NCBI RefSeq assembly: GCF_026341275.1
Contig: NZ_JAIFZO010000002.1
Coordinates: 5,424,118 to 5,488,117 of the forward strand
From: Streptomyces ortus
Lineage (GTDB): Bacteria; Actinomycetota; Actinomycetes; Streptomycetales; Streptomycetaceae
Direction of reading: 5' to 3'
DNA length: 64,000 nucleotides
The notes under the pieces were generated by a model. The model saw only the letters and a list, made by a program, of their open reading frames with translations. It did no database searches and was not told the origin of the DNA. The position numbers and the translations under genes are program-made. Positions within the stretch are counted from its first letter, which is position 1; every line of letters begins with the position of its first letter. Shown piece after piece: positions 16,237-25,748 of the stretch.

Positions 16237-17859
16237 GTGAGACAGCACAGAACGCCCCGTCTGCTCGGTACGCTGCTGCTCGTGGCAGCCGCCGGTATCT
16301 CCGCGGTCGGCGCGGCACCGTCCGCGGCCGACCGCACAGTCACTCCGTCACGTACTCCGTCAGCCACCCCGTTGGGCCGGGTCGTGCCCGCCCCCGCCTC
16401 CGTCGACCCCGGCGGCTCGCCGTACCGGATCACGAGCGGTACGCGCATCCGCGTCGACCGGTCGAAGGGGGTCCGGGACGTCGGCTCGTATCTCGCCGGG
16501 GTGCTGCGGCCGTCGACCGGTTACCGGCTTCCCGTCACCGACGACCCGGGCGGCGACGGCATCCGGCTCAGGATCAGTCAGAAGGACACCGCGCGCCTGG
16601 GCGCCGAGGGCTACCGGCTGACCAGCGGGAAGGGTGCTGTCACGATCACCGCCCGCAAGGCCGCCGGGCTGTTCCACGGCGTGCAGACCCTGCGGCAGCT
16701 GCTGCCGGCGGCGGCCGAGCGGGACTCGAAGCAGCCGGGACCCTGGGCGGTCGCCGGCGGCACCATCACCGACACCCCCCGCTACGGCTACCGCGGCGCG
16801 ATGCTGGACGTCTCCCGGCACTTCTTCACCGTGGACCAGGTCAAGCGCTACATCGACCAGCTCGCGCTCTACAAGATCAACACGCTCCACCTGCACCTCA
16901 GCGACGACCAGGGCTGGCGCATCGCCATCGACTCCTGGCCGCGCCTGGCCACGTACGGCGGGTCCACGTCGGTCGGCGGCGGAGCGGGCGGCTTCTACAC
17001 GAAGGCCCAGTACAAGGACCTCGTGCGGTACGCCGCCGCACGGCATCTGGAGGTCGTGCCCGAGATAGACATGCCCGGTCACACCAACGCGGCGCTCGCC
17101 TCGTACGCCGAGCTGAACTGCGACGGTGTCGCCCCGCCGCTCTACACCGGCACCGAGGTCGGCTTCAGTTCGCTGTGCGTCGACAAGCCGGTGACGTACG
17201 ACTTCGTGGACGACGTGGTGCGGGAACTGGCCGCGCTCACCCCTGGCAGGTACCTCCACATCGGCGGTGACGAGGCGCACTCCACCAGCCACGAGGACTA
17301 TGTGGCCTTCATGGAGAAGGTCCAGCCCATCGTCGCCAAGTACGGGAAGAAGGTCATGGGCTGGCACCAGCTGACCGGCGCCAGTCCGGCGAAGGGCGCG
17401 CTGGCCCAGTACTGGGGTCTCGACGACACGAGCGCCGCCGAGAAGGAGCAGGTCGCGGCAGCCGCGCGCGGCGGTACGGGGATCGTCCTCTCGCCCGCCG
17501 ACCGGGTCTACCTCGACATGAAGTACACCGCCGACACACCCCTCGGCCAGGCCTGGGCCGGGCTCGTGGAGGTGCGGCGGTCGTACGACTGGGACCCCGG
17601 CAACTACCTGCCGGGCGTGACCGGTTCGGCCGTGCGCGGGGTCGAGGCGCCGCTGTGGACGGAGACGCTGTCCACCTCGGAGCACATCGAGTACATGGCG
17701 TTCCCGCGGCTGCCGGGCGTGGCCGAGCTGGGCTGGTCGCCCGCCTCGACGCACGACTGGGACACCTACAAGGTGCGGCTCGCCGCGCAGGCGCCCCGCT
17801 GGGACGCGCTGGGCATCGACTACTACCGGTCACCGCAAGTGCCCTGGCCGGCCGCCTAG
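16237..17859 (+). CDS. Secreted beta-N-acetylhexosaminidase, GH20
   Basis: 540 residues. GTG at 16237 is preceded by GAAGGGA. The signal peptide covers about residues 1-32 (LLGTLLLVAAAGISAVGAAPSA split by charged ends). It is followed by the GH20b domain (to about residue 185) and the GH20 barrel, whose substrate-assisted catalytic motif HIGGDEAHS is intact. It removes terminal GlcNAc from chito-oligosaccharides outside the cell, feeding the GlcNAc phosphotransferase route. The dre-like element in front indicates DasR control. It matches the family's usual length. A 12-bp-stem terminator follows. Confidence 0.95.
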   Translation: MRQHRTPRLLGTLLLVAAAGISAVGAAPSAADRTVTPSRTPSATPLGRVVPAPASVDPGGSPYRITSGTRIRVDRSKGVRDVGSYLAGVLRPSTGYRLPVTDDPGGDGIRLRISQKDTARLGAEGYRLTSGKGAVTITARKAAGLFHGVQTLRQLLPAAAERDSKQPGPWAVAGGTITDTPRYGYRGAMLDVSRHFFTVDQVKRYIDQLALYKINTLHLHLSDDQGWRIAIDSWPRLATYGGSTSVGGGAGGFYTKAQYKDLVRYAAARHLEVVPEIDMPGHTNAALASYAELNCDGVAPPLYTGTEVGFSSLCVDKPVTYDFVDDVVRELAALTPGRYLHIGGDEAHSTSHEDYVAFMEKVQPIVAKYGKKVMGWHQLTGASPAKGALAQYWGLDDTSAAEKEQVAAAARGGTGIVLSPADRVYLDMKYTADTPLGQAWAGLVEVRRSYDWDPGNYLPGVTGSAVRGVEAPLWTETLSTSEHIEYMAFPRLPGVAELGWSPASTHDWDTYKVRLAAQAPRWDALGIDYYRSPQVPWPAA

Positions 17860-17875
17860 TTGAGGTGAGTACGAC

Positions 17876-17913
17876 GGCGGGCGCCCCTGGGACCGTACAT
17901 GGGGGCGCCCGCC
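17876..17913. terminator. Terminator between hexosaminidase and desD
   Basis: GGCGGGCGCCCC (17876-17887) pairs with 17902-17913 across a 14-nt loop, between two convergent genes. Confidence 0.75.
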
Positions 17914-17942
17914 TGCTTGAGGGGCCGCGAACGGGTGACCGG

Positions 17943-19730
17943 CTACAGCCCGGCTATCGGGTTCTTCAGGGTGCCGACGAGCTGGAGGGCTCCGGCCGGG
18001 TCGGCGAGGTCCACCATCTGCTCGTTGTCGCGCAGTTGCAGCCGGTTGAGGCAGGACAGCGCGAACTCGGGCGCGAACATGTCGTACTGCCGGAACCGGT
18101 CCGCGAGTTCGGGCGCCGACGCCTGGTAGTCGTGTACGCAGTCGGCGACGGTCCGCCAGAAGTCGTCCTCCCCGATGACGCCCTCGGCCGCGAGGTTCGC
18201 CGCCAGGAAGCGGAAGAAGCAGTCGAAGACGTCGGTGAAGATCGACAGGAGTTTCTTGTCCTCGGGGACGTCGACGCGCAGCCGCTCGACCGTCGGCGGG
18301 AGCACCGCGTCCGGGTCCATGACGGCGATCTCCTCGGCGATGTCCTTGTAGATCGCCCGCTCGACCACCCCGTCCTTGAGGACGAGGACGACGTTCTCGC
18401 CGTGCGGCATGAACACCAGGTCGTACGCGTAGAAGCTGTGCAGCAGCGGGGTGAAGTAGGCGCGGAGGTAGCGGCGCAGCCACTCCACCGGGGTCAGCCC
18501 CGAGCGCTCGATCAGCGCGGCGGCGATCGAGGAGCCCTCGTGGTCGACGTGGACGAGCGAGGCCATGGTGGCCAGCGACTCGCCGTCGCGGAGCGAGGAG
18601 ACCGGGCTCTCGCGCCACAGGGCGGCGAGCATCTTGCGGTACGGGGAGTAGCGGTCGGTGGCGGCCTCGTACTCCAGGTGCCGGTAGCCGACGGCCGCGC
18701 GCTCGCGGATGATCGACAGGCCGGTCGAGCGGAGCACCGGGTCGTTCTCGATGAGCTGCGCCAGCCAGTCGTTGATGGCCGGGGTCGCCTCCATGTAGAC
18801 GGCGGACAGGCCGCGCATGAAGCCCATGTTGATGACCGACAGGGCGGTCTTCACATAGTGCTTCTCGGGCTCGCTCCGGTTGAAGAACGTCCGGATCGAC
18901 TGCTGCGCCAGGTACTCGTCGTCGCCCTCGCCCAGGCACACCAGGTGCTGCCGGGCGACCTCGGCGGCGAAGGTCACCGTCAGTTTGTTCCACCACTGCC
19001 AGGGGTGGACCGGGATGAAGAGGTAGTCGGCCGGGTCGAGGCCCTGGTCGCGCAGGACGCCGTGGAAGCGGTCCACGGTCTCCTTGCCCAGCTCGCCCTG
19101 GAGGAACGACTCGTACTCGATACCGACGCCCGCCGTGAACGCGGCCCGCGAGCGGTGCGCGGCCAGCCAGATGAGCCGTACGGGGCTCGCGGTCTCGGGC
19201 GCGTACGAGAGGTACTCGTGGATCCCGAAGCCGAGCCGGCCGTTGTTGGCGACGAAGCAGGGGTGGCCCTCCGTCATCCCCGTCTCGATCTCCTGGAAGC
19301 CGCTTTCCGCCAGCTCGGGAGAGGTGCGCTGAGGCTTGGTGAGCTTGTAGCAGGTGCCGGAGAGGGTGGAGGAGATCTCCTCCAGGTAGACCGGCAGCAC
19401 CTTGTCGCTCAGGCCGAGTGATTTCTTCAGCTCGATGAAGAAGTCCAGGGCGGCGAGCGGGAGTTCGCCCTCCCCGTCGCGGTGCCTGGTGATCGACTCC
19501 GCGTCCACCTGCCAGTGGTCGAGGGAGCGGCGGACGGCGGTGAACCGGTAGCTGGTCCGGCCGTCGTCGCTGCGTACGGCGTACGTGCCGTCGTCGCTGC
19601 CGTCCGTGACCGGCTCGGGGGTGATCAGGCGCTCGTGGGCGAACTCGGCGAGGGCCTTGCGGATCAGGAGGCGGTTGGCCCGGGCCCAGCGGTGGGGGGA
19701 CAGATGCGCCACGGCGTCGGACAGGGTCAC
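17943..19730 (-). CDS. desD: Desferrioxamine NIS synthetase DesD
   Basis: A 595-residue IucA/IucC-type ATP-dependent synthetase. The N-terminal IucA/IucC domain contains the EGHPCFVANNGRLGFG segment with the substrate-binding His and the ATP loop, and a FhuF-like C-terminal domain follows. It trimerises and macrocyclises N-hydroxy-N-succinylcadaverine (or its acetyl analogue) to desferrioxamine E/B in the cytoplasm. GTG at 19730 overlaps the desC stop as GTGA, so it is the last coupled gene of desABCD. Confidence 0.97.
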   Translation of the reverse strand: MTLSDAVAHLSPHRWARANRLLIRKALAEFAHERLITPEPVTDGSDDGTYAVRSDDGRTSYRFTAVRRSLDHWQVDAESITRHRDGEGELPLAALDFFIELKKSLGLSDKVLPVYLEEISSTLSGTCYKLTKPQRTSPELAESGFQEIETGMTEGHPCFVANNGRLGFGIHEYLSYAPETASPVRLIWLAAHRSRAAFTAGVGIEYESFLQGELGKETVDRFHGVLRDQGLDPADYLFIPVHPWQWWNKLTVTFAAEVARQHLVCLGEGDDEYLAQQSIRTFFNRSEPEKHYVKTALSVINMGFMRGLSAVYMEATPAINDWLAQLIENDPVLRSTGLSIIRERAAVGYRHLEYEAATDRYSPYRKMLAALWRESPVSSLRDGESLATMASLVHVDHEGSSIAAALIERSGLTPVEWLRRYLRAYFTPLLHSFYAYDLVFMPHGENVVLVLKDGVVERAIYKDIAEEIAVMDPDAVLPPTVERLRVDVPEDKKLLSIFTDVFDCFFRFLAANLAAEGVIGEDDFWRTVADCVHDYQASAPELADRFRQYDMFAPEFALSCLNRLQLRDNEQMVDLADPAGALQLVGTLKNPIAGL

Positions 19731-20302
19731 GGGGAAACTCCTCGGCTGGCCGGACTGCGCCGGTTCAGGAACTGGTCGCGCGTGCAGAAGGACAGCAGCG
19801 CACGCTTCTCCGGCTTGTCGATCTCGCGCTCCGGGACGAAGCCGACTGCCTCGTTGAGCGCGTGCACCGCCTCGTTGGTGACGTCGGGCTCGACGACGAC
19901 CCGGCGGGTGCGGGGGTCGGCGAACAGCTCGTCCATCACGGCGGTGATGACGGCCCGGGTGAAGCCGTGCACGGGCCGGTCGGTGGGGGCGACCAGGAAG
20001 TGCATGCCGACGTCACCGGGCTCGGGCTCGTACAGCCCGACGAGTTCGATGTACCGGGGGTCGTACTTCTCCATCAGGAACGCGGGCCGGCCGTCGTGCA
20101 GGCCGAGATACGCGTGATGGTGCTCGCTCGCCGCGATGGCCATGTACTCGCGCTCCACGTCCTGCAGTCTCGCGTCCCGCATCATCCAGTACGCCGCCTT
20201 GGGGTGGGTCACCCAGGAGTGCAGCAGCTCGGCGTCCCTGAGGGGGTCGAGCGGGCGCAGGGTCAGCGTGCCCACGGTGGCGCCGGTCTTGGCGGCGCTC
20301 AT
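19727..20302 (-). CDS. desC: Acyltransferase DesC (N-hydroxycadaverine acylation)
   Basis: A 191-residue GNAT-fold acyltransferase of the IucB/RhbD type. It transfers an acetyl or succinyl group from the CoA ester to N-hydroxycadaverine, giving the hydroxamate unit of desferrioxamines. Family features include [12 protein letters not shown] near the N-terminus, the central GMHFLVAP strand, and [23 protein letters not shown] across the acyl-CoA binding region. The ATG at 20302 overlaps the desB stop (ATGA), and its own stop overlaps desD, so it is translationally coupled on both sides. Confidence 0.95.
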   Translation of the reverse strand: MSAAKTGATVGTLTLRPLDPLRDAELLHSWVTHPKAAYWMMRDARLQDVEREYMAIAASEHHHAYLGLHDGRPAFLMEKYDPRYIELVGLYEPEPGDVGMHFLVAPTDRPVHGFTRAVITAVMDELFADPRTRRVVVEPDVTNEAVHALNEAVGFVPEREIDKPEKRALLSFCTRDQFLNRRSPASRGVSP

Positions 20303-21591
20303 ACGGCGAACTCCTGGAACGCGATGGACTTCTCCACCGGGTAGTACTCGGTGCCGAGCAGTTCCCGGATGATGTACGCGTTGCGGTACGCGCCCATGCC
20401 GAGGTCCGGTGACGTCACCGAGTGGGTGTGGACGCCCGCGTTCTGCAGGAAGATGCCGCGGCCCGTCGTGTCGATGGCGTAGTTGCGCGCCACGTCGTGG
20501 TTGCCGTGCCCGTCGTAGCGGATGCGGTCGCGCACGGGCTTCAGGAACGCGGGCTCGACGTATTGGTAGCCGGTCGCGAGGATCAGGCCCTCGGACTGCA
20601 GCTCGTACTCCGTCTCCTGCTCCTCCTGGCGCAGGCCGAGGGTGTACGTGCCGTTCTCGTGATCCGCCCTTGTCAGCGCCGAGTTGGTGAGCAGGCGGGT
20701 GGGGACCGGGCCGCCGAGGTTCTTCTGGTAGAGCAGGTCGAAGATCGAGTCGATCAGCTCCCCGTCGATCCCCTTGAACAGGCCCTTCTGCTCCGTCCGG
20801 AGGCGGTAGCGGGTTCGCTCGGGCAGCGCGTGGAAGTAGTCGACGTACTCCGGGGAGGTCATCTCCAGGGTGAGCTTGGTGTACTCCAGCGGGAAGAACC
20901 GCGGGGAGCGCGTGACCCAGTTCAGCCGGTAGCCGTGGACGTCGATCTCGCTCAGCAGGTCGTAGTAGATCTCGGCGGCGGACTGCCCGCTGCCGACCAG
21001 CGTGATCGACTTCTTGGCCTGCAGTTCGCGCTTGTGCTGCCGGTAGCGGGAGTTGTGGATGAAGTCCCCGCCGAGGTCCGCGCAGGCCTCCGGGACGTAC
21101 GGGGGAGTGCCGGTGCCGAGGACCAGATGCCGGGCGCGGTACGCGTCACCGGCGGTGGTCCGGACGACGTACACCTCGTGCCCCTCCTCGTACGTCACCT
21201 CCGTGACCGTCGTGCTGAAGCGGACGCTGGAGAGTTTCGAGGCGGCCCAGCGGCAGTAGTCGTCGTACTCGACGCGCAGCGGGTAGAAGTTCTCGCGTAT
21301 GTAGAACGAGTACAGACGGCCCGACGCCTTCAGGTAGTTGAGGAAGGAGTACGGGGAGGTCGGGTCGGCCAGGGTGACCAGGTCCGACATGAACGGCGTC
21401 TGGAGGTGCGCGCCCTCCAGGAACATCCCGGAGTGCCACTCGAAGTCCGGCTTGGACTCCAGGAAGACACCGTCGAGTTCGTCGATCGGCTCGGTGAGGC
21501 AGGCGAGGCCGAGGTTGAAGGGGCCGAGACCGATGCCGATGAAGTCGTGCGTGTGCACGGTGGTTTCGGCGGATTCAGGAAGCGCGGTCAA
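20299..21591 (-). CDS. desB: Cadaverine N-monooxygenase DesB
   Basis: A flavin-dependent N-hydroxylating monooxygenase of the IucD/PvdA family, about 430 residues. The FAD-binding [12 protein letters not shown] motif is near the N-terminus, the NADPH motif [14 protein letters not shown] is central, and the C-terminal ATGY motif (LILATGYQY) is present. It hydroxylates cadaverine to N-hydroxycadaverine. Two TTG starts are possible. TTG at 21591 has GGAG 6 nt upstream and is preferred; TTG at 21603 would add four residues. Either start overlaps the 3' end of desA, indicating coupling. Confidence 0.95.
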   Translation of the reverse strand: MTALPESAETTVHTHDFIGIGLGPFNLGLACLTEPIDELDGVFLESKPDFEWHSGMFLEGAHLQTPFMSDLVTLADPTSPYSFLNYLKASGRLYSFYIRENFYPLRVEYDDYCRWAASKLSSVRFSTTVTEVTYEEGHEVYVVRTTAGDAYRARHLVLGTGTPPYVPEACADLGGDFIHNSRYRQHKRELQAKKSITLVGSGQSAAEIYYDLLSEIDVHGYRLNWVTRSPRFFPLEYTKLTLEMTSPEYVDYFHALPERTRYRLRTEQKGLFKGIDGELIDSIFDLLYQKNLGGPVPTRLLTNSALTRADHENGTYTLGLRQEEQETEYELQSEGLILATGYQYVEPAFLKPVRDRIRYDGHGNHDVARNYAIDTTGRGIFLQNAGVHTHSVTSPDLGMGAYRNAYIIRELLGTEYYPVEKSIAFQEFAV

Positions 21592-23023
21592 GGGATTCTC
21601 CAAGGTACTGCTCGGCGTGGCCGGCGATCAGGTCGAGCACGGCGGCGATGTCGTCCGTCGTGGTCTCGGGGTTGAGCAGGGTGAACTTCAGGAAGTGACG
21701 GCCGCCGACCTTCGTCCCCGCGACCACCGCGTCGCCGGAGGCGAACAGGGCCTTGCGGGCGTACAGGTTGGCGCGGTCGATCTCGGCGGGGTCGGTGACG
21801 GCGGCCGGGATGTAGCGGAAGACGAGGGTGGAGAGGGAGGGGGCGACCACGACGTCGTAGCGCGGGTCGGCGGCAAGGAGCTGCCAGCCCCGCTCGGCCA
21901 GGTCGCAGACCTCGTCGAAGAGCCGGCCGATGCCGTCGGCGCCCATCGTCCGCAGTGTCATCCACAGTTTGAGGGCGTCGAACCTGCGGGTGGTCTGCAG
22001 GGACTTGTCGACCTGGTTGGGGATGCGCTCCTGCACCGAGCGCCGCGGGTTGAGGTACTCCGCGTGGTAGGTGGCGTGCCGCAGGGTGGCCGCGTCGCGG
22101 ACGAGCACGGCGGACGAACTCACGGGCTGGAAGAAGGACTTGTGGTAGTCCACGGTCACGGAGTCGGCGCGCTCGATGCCGTCGATGCGGTGCCGGTTCC
22201 TGAGCGAGGCGAGCAGGCCGCAGCCGTACGCGGCGTCCACGTGCAGCCAGGTGCCGAACTGCTCGCACAGTTCGGCGATCTCGGGCAGCGGGTCGATGGA
22301 GCCGAAGTCGGTGGTGCCGGCGGTGGCGACGACCGCCATGGGGACGAGGCCGTCGCGCTCGCAGCGCTCCAGCTCGTGGGCGAGCGCGACCGTCCGCATG
22401 CGCTTGTCGTTGCCGGTGGGGACGGTGACGACGGCGTCGGGGCCGAGCCCGAGCAGTTTCGCGGACTTCTTCACGCTGAAGTGGCCGGCCTCGGAAGCGA
22501 AGATCCGCAGGTCGGCGTAGGCGTCGCTCTTGGCCTCCTCCCGGGCGAGCAGCAGGGCCTGGAGGTTGGACTGCGAGCCGCCGGAGGTGAAGACGCCGTC
22601 GGCGGAGGGGCCGAAGCCGATGCGCTCGTTGGTCCAGTCGATGAGCCTGCGCTCGATGAGGGTGGCGCCGGCCGACTGGTCCCAGGTGTCGAGGGAGGAG
22701 TTGACGGCGGAGAGGACCGCTTCGCCCACCAGCGCGGGGATGACCACCGGGCAGTTGAGATGCGCGAGGTAGCGGGGGTGGTGGAAGTAGATCGCGTCCC
22801 GGAGGTAGACGTCCTCCAGCTCGTCGAGCACCGCGGTGGTGTCGTGCAGGGGCTTGTCGAGGTCGACGCGGTCGATGCGGGGGGCGAGGGCGTCGACCGT
22901 GACACCCGTGAACGGACGCTCGGTGGTGGCGAGTTTGGCCGCCACTCGCTCTATCCCCTCGGTCACGGAACGGCGGTACCGGTCCGCGGTCGTGTCATTG
23001 AGCAGGTGCGAGCGGGAGCGCAT
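21575..23023 (-). CDS. desA: Lysine decarboxylase DesA
   Basis: A 482-residue group II PLP-dependent decarboxylase, the first enzyme of desferrioxamine biosynthesis, forming cadaverine from L-lysine. It has the HVDAAYG Asp that contacts the pyridine nitrogen and the HKSFFQP Schiff-base lysine, and [13 protein letters not shown] binds the cofactor phosphate. The ATG at 23023 lies 68 bp downstream of a perfect iron box, so desABCD should be repressed by DmdR1/IdeR-type regulators with Fe(II). Confidence 0.97.
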   Translation of the reverse strand: MRSRSHLLNDTTADRYRRSVTEGIERVAAKLATTERPFTGVTVDALAPRIDRVDLDKPLHDTTAVLDELEDVYLRDAIYFHHPRYLAHLNCPVVIPALVGEAVLSAVNSSLDTWDQSAGATLIERRLIDWTNERIGFGPSADGVFTSGGSQSNLQALLLAREEAKSDAYADLRIFASEAGHFSVKKSAKLLGLGPDAVVTVPTGNDKRMRTVALAHELERCERDGLVPMAVVATAGTTDFGSIDPLPEIAELCEQFGTWLHVDAAYGCGLLASLRNRHRIDGIERADSVTVDYHKSFFQPVSSSAVLVRDAATLRHATYHAEYLNPRRSVQERIPNQVDKSLQTTRRFDALKLWMTLRTMGADGIGRLFDEVCDLAERGWQLLAADPRYDVVVAPSLSTLVFRYIPAAVTDPAEIDRANLYARKALFASGDAVVAGTKVGGRHFLKFTLLNPETTTDDIAAVLDLIAGHAEQYLGESLDRAS

Positions 23024-23090
23024 GGGGGAGGCCTCCGGGGGGCGGGAGAGGGACGGGCGCAGGGGAGAGCCCTGGGGGGCGGCTCTTAAC

Positions 23091-23109
23091 TTAGGTTAGC
23101 CTAACCTAA
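23091..23109. promoter_or_regulatory. Iron box (DmdR/IdeR operator) of desABCD
   Basis: TTAGGTTAGCCTAACCTAA is a perfect 19-bp inverted repeat, and the symmetry continues three bases further on each side (23088-23112). It closely matches the actinobacterial DmdR1/DtxR iron-box consensus and lies 68 bp upstream of desA. Confidence 0.96.
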
Positions 23110-23156
23110 GTTCCTGTGTCCCTGTCCTCCGCGGTCCCCCCGGGGGGGCTCTGGGC

Positions 23157-24203
23157 TCAGGCGACCTTCTTGGCCTTCTCGATGGCCTCGGCGAGGTTGT
23201 TGAGCATGGGGGTGCACTTGGCGTAGGAGAGGATCGGCTCCGGGGTACGGCCGATGACCTGGCCGGCCTTGACGGCGGGCAGCTTCTTCCAGGTCGCCTC
23301 GGTGATGTCGGCGGGCTGGATGGTCGCGGTGCGGTCGTCCATGATGATGACGTCCGCCGGGTACTTGTCGACGTTCTCCCAGCTCAGGTTCTCGAACCAG
23401 CCGCCGCTGGCCTTGAGGACCTTGGCCGGCGGCTCGACGAGGTTCACGCCGAGGGCCTTGAAGTACTCCAGGTCGATGGAGAGGTTCGAGCCGGACACGT
23501 AGAAGATGTCCTGGCTGGCGGAACCGGCGAGGACCTTGATCTCCGGGCGGGCCTTGGCGGCGGCGCGCAACCGCTCGGCGGCCTTCTCGAAGTTCTTCTT
23601 CGCCTCGACGGTCTTGGCGGCCTTCACGTCCGCGCCCAGCGACTCGGCGAGCGCGAGCATGCGCTCCAGCGGCCCCGGCAGCTGGCGGTCGAAGACGGAG
23701 ATGCCGACGCTCGGGGCGAGCTTGGCGATCTTGTCCTTGGACTCCGCGGGGACGTACCAGAGGGTGCCGGCGTCGTCGAACATCGTGGAGATCAGCACGT
23801 CCGGGGCGAGCGTGGCGTACTTCTCGACGTTGAACTGGCCGTAGACGTTGCCGAGGACGGTCACCTTGCTGACGTCCATGTCGCCGGCCTGGACGTCGGC
23901 CTTGCCGTCCTTGGTCTTCGTCGGGCCGAAGACGCCCTTGACCTCGATGCCGTAGTCGAAGAGGGCGGCGGCGACACCGGTGAACGCGACGATGTTCGCG
24001 GGGGCCTTGTCGAGCTTCACGGTCTCGCCGCGGTCGTCCTTGAACGACCAGGGGCCGGACCCGGCGGCGTTCGTCTTCTCCGCCGAGCCACCGCTCTTCG
24101 CGTCGTCGTCACCGCAGGCGGCCAGCACGGCCCCGAGTCCGACGGCCCCGCCGGCGGCGAGGACGCCGCGTCGGGTGAGGTGGGTGGCACGGGCGTTGAA
24201 CAT
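23157..24203 (-). CDS. desE: Ferrioxamine-binding lipoprotein DesE
   Basis: A 348-residue substrate-binding protein of the FepB/FhuD class. The N-terminus carries twin arginine (LTRRGVLAAGG) and a lipobox (VLAAC), giving a lipid-anchored receptor on the outer membrane face; Tat export is possible. The mature domain has the two-lobed helical-bridge layout of siderophore receptors. It captures ferrioxamine B/E for import, with the permease and ATPase encoded elsewhere. It has its own iron box 51 bp upstream. It lies just upstream of desABCD on the same strand but is separated by the desA iron box. Confidence 0.95.
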   Translation of the reverse strand: MFNARATHLTRRGVLAAGGAVGLGAVLAACGDDDAKSGGSAEKTNAAGSGPWSFKDDRGETVKLDKAPANIVAFTGVAAALFDYGIEVKGVFGPTKTKDGKADVQAGDMDVSKVTVLGNVYGQFNVEKYATLAPDVLISTMFDDAGTLWYVPAESKDKIAKLAPSVGISVFDRQLPGPLERMLALAESLGADVKAAKTVEAKKNFEKAAERLRAAAKARPEIKVLAGSASQDIFYVSGSNLSIDLEYFKALGVNLVEPPAKVLKASGGWFENLSWENVDKYPADVIIMDDRTATIQPADITEATWKKLPAVKAGQVIGRTPEPILSYAKCTPMLNNLAEAIEKAKKVA

Positions 24204-24253
24204 GGCGTGACTGCTTTCGAACAGGGCGGATGACCCACCGGACAGATGCGAAG

Positions 24254-24272
24254 GTAGGTTAGCCTAACCTCA
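24254..24272. promoter_or_regulatory. Iron box of desE
   Basis: GTAGGTTAGCCTAACCTCA differs from the desA palindrome only at the first base and the penultimate base. It sits 51 bp upstream of the desE ATG. Confidence 0.93.
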
Positions 24273-24380
24273 GCACCTGCGAGGCGGCCCGCGAGGCGAG
24301 GAGGATCGAGCTTCCTTGCCTCACGGTTGCCTGCCGCAGCCCTTGGGGTTGACGCCGCTGTGCGGGTCGGTGGCGGTGGC

Positions 24381-25247
24381 TTACCGCTGCGCGAACAGCT
24401 CTTCCACGCCGGTGGCCGTGACCGCCCGGTCGAACCAGGTGCCGAGGGTCTCCAGGTCGGTGCATCCGGTGATGCGCTCCTGGGCGGCTTCGGGGACGTC
24501 GATGCCGCGCAGGGTGAGGAGACGGAGAATGTCCTCGCTCCGGCTCTGGATGCGGGTCTCCTCGATGATGGTCCCGCTGCCGGGGAAGCGACTGGTGTAT
24601 GTGGCCATCAAGTTCCTCCATAGTGCGCGCGTCCGGGGGTCGCCCAGACCGATCTCGATGAATTCCGCCCAGTCCTTCGCGGCTTGGCCGCCGGTGTCGA
24701 CGACTGCCGTCGCCAGAGCGTCCAGTATCGCAGGGAGGGCGGGATCCTTGGCGTGTGTGAGTGCTGAGAAGGCCGAGAGGCCCAGGTCTTGTGCCGCCTC
24801 GTCCGGGTCGATGATCGCGGGGAGGTTGTCGGGCCCCAGGACCAGCGGGAAGACGGCGATGCTGGTGTGGGTGGGCGGGCCGATGCGGATGGGCTCGGCC
24901 GCCCAGGACGCGGTGGACTTGTCCTGGCAGACGACGAGGAGGACCGGGGGCAGTTCGTACTTGGCGTAGAGGTGCGCCAGGTAGTACCTCCAGCTGTTGA
25001 GCTTGTCCGGGTCCCGTCGCCCCTGCATCTCGATGGCGAGCAGGTAGCTTCCGCTGTTCGCCGTGTCGACCCGTAACAGGGTGTCCACGCGTCGTTCGAG
25101 GGGCCTGATCTCGGTGAGATCGGTGTCCAGGAGCTGGACGTCCGTGGGTTCGGGGAGAGTGATGCCGGCCTTCGGGAGGGCCCGGGCGAACAGCCGGGGA
25201 TCCTCCCTGAAGATCTGGTGCATCGCCTCATGTGGTGAGCTGACCAT
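24381..25247 (-). CDS. Rpn/PD-(D/E)XK nuclease-like protein
   Basis: A 288-residue cytoplasmic protein resembling the Streptomyces relatives of RpnA/COG5464 transposase-nuclease-like proteins. A likely nuclease core spans residues about 35-90: Asp in LLRVDT, then AIEMQGR (E-x-Q variant of ExK) and a helix WRYYLAHLYAKYELPPVLLVV. The C-terminal half is helical with EETRIQSRSEDILRLLTLRGI, similar to the C-termini of Rpn-like proteins. Such genes occur in many copies in Streptomyces. Relatives promote recombination or act in phage defence (PD-(D/E)XK fold); the role here is unknown. The ATG at 25247 was used. Confidence 0.7.
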   Translation of the reverse strand: MVSSPHEAMHQIFREDPRLFARALPKAGITLPEPTDVQLLDTDLTEIRPLERRVDTLLRVDTANSGSYLLAIEMQGRRDPDKLNSWRYYLAHLYAKYELPPVLLVVCQDKSTASWAAEPIRIGPPTHTSIAVFPLVLGPDNLPAIIDPDEAAQDLGLSAFSALTHAKDPALPAILDALATAVVDTGGQAAKDWAEFIEIGLGDPRTRALWRNLMATYTSRFPGSGTIIEETRIQSRSEDILRLLTLRGIDVPEAAQERITGCTDLETLGTWFDRAVTATGVEELFAQR

Positions 25248-25299
25248 GCGACGGAACGTAGTGAGCTGCGCTGCCGGTGGACGGCTGAACGGCAGGCGT

Positions 25300-25500
25300 T
25301 CAGTCGTACGAGTGATTTTGCCTCTGGCCTATGCCAAGGGTGCGTATCAGGGCCGCGAGCTGACGCGGGCCGGTGGTGAGGATGGTGTCCGGGTCGTCGC
25401 TCTCCCGGAGGAGGACCGTTCCGGCGGCGGGGGTGGCGATGTAGACGCAGGAGGAGGCCTCCTCACTGTGGGTGGACTTCTGCCAGTGTGGGGTGTTGAC
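25300..25500 (-). pseudogene. DUF397 gene lacking a normal start codon
   Basis: The frame encodes a complete DUF397 domain (NTPHWQKSTHSEEASSC ... PDTILTTGPRQLAALIRTLG, 66 residues). A Shine-Dalgarno GAGGAG lies 4 nt before the codon where the family's start is expected, but that codon is GTC (25500-25498) and no ATG, GTG or TTG is available nearby. The longer open frame upstream encodes nonsense. It looks like a gene inactivated by a single start-codon change, next to the decayed XRE gene it would normally partner. Confidence 0.65.
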
Positions 25501-25511
25501 GGTGCTCCTCG

Positions 25512-25748
25512 TCAGATGCTTTTGGCGATGGTTGCGATGAGGTCGTGGGAACCGGCGGGTTGGAGGGCGGCTTCCTCCATGCGGTCCAGGATCAGCCGGT
25601 ACGTCTCCAACTTCCCTACCGCGTCGATCAGTTCGCTGCCATGGCTGGTGTCCAACTGGGCGGTGTCCAGGGCGGTCACCTGCCCATGGGCGTAGTCGAC
25701 GCCCTGCCCGGCGGTCGGGAACGAGACGGCCTTCGGCGAAGCCGGCCG
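25512..25748 (-). pseudogene. C-terminal remnant of an XRE/DUF5753 regulator
   Basis: An open frame of about 78 codons from a TGA at 25749-25751 to the TGA at 25512. It reads ...QGVDYAHGQVTALDTAQL... then LIDAVGKLETYRLILDRMEEAAL and ends HDLIATIAKSI. This resembles the last strands and helix of a DUF5753 domain in Scr1/XRE-type regulators, which in Streptomyces precede DUF397 genes exactly as here. The helix-turn-helix and the first two thirds of the protein are absent. Confidence 0.6.

Noticed and set aside
17655-19421. A 588-residue plus-strand open frame
   Set aside because: It is opposite desD with arginine/glycine-rich content from GC-biased codons; there is no start support.
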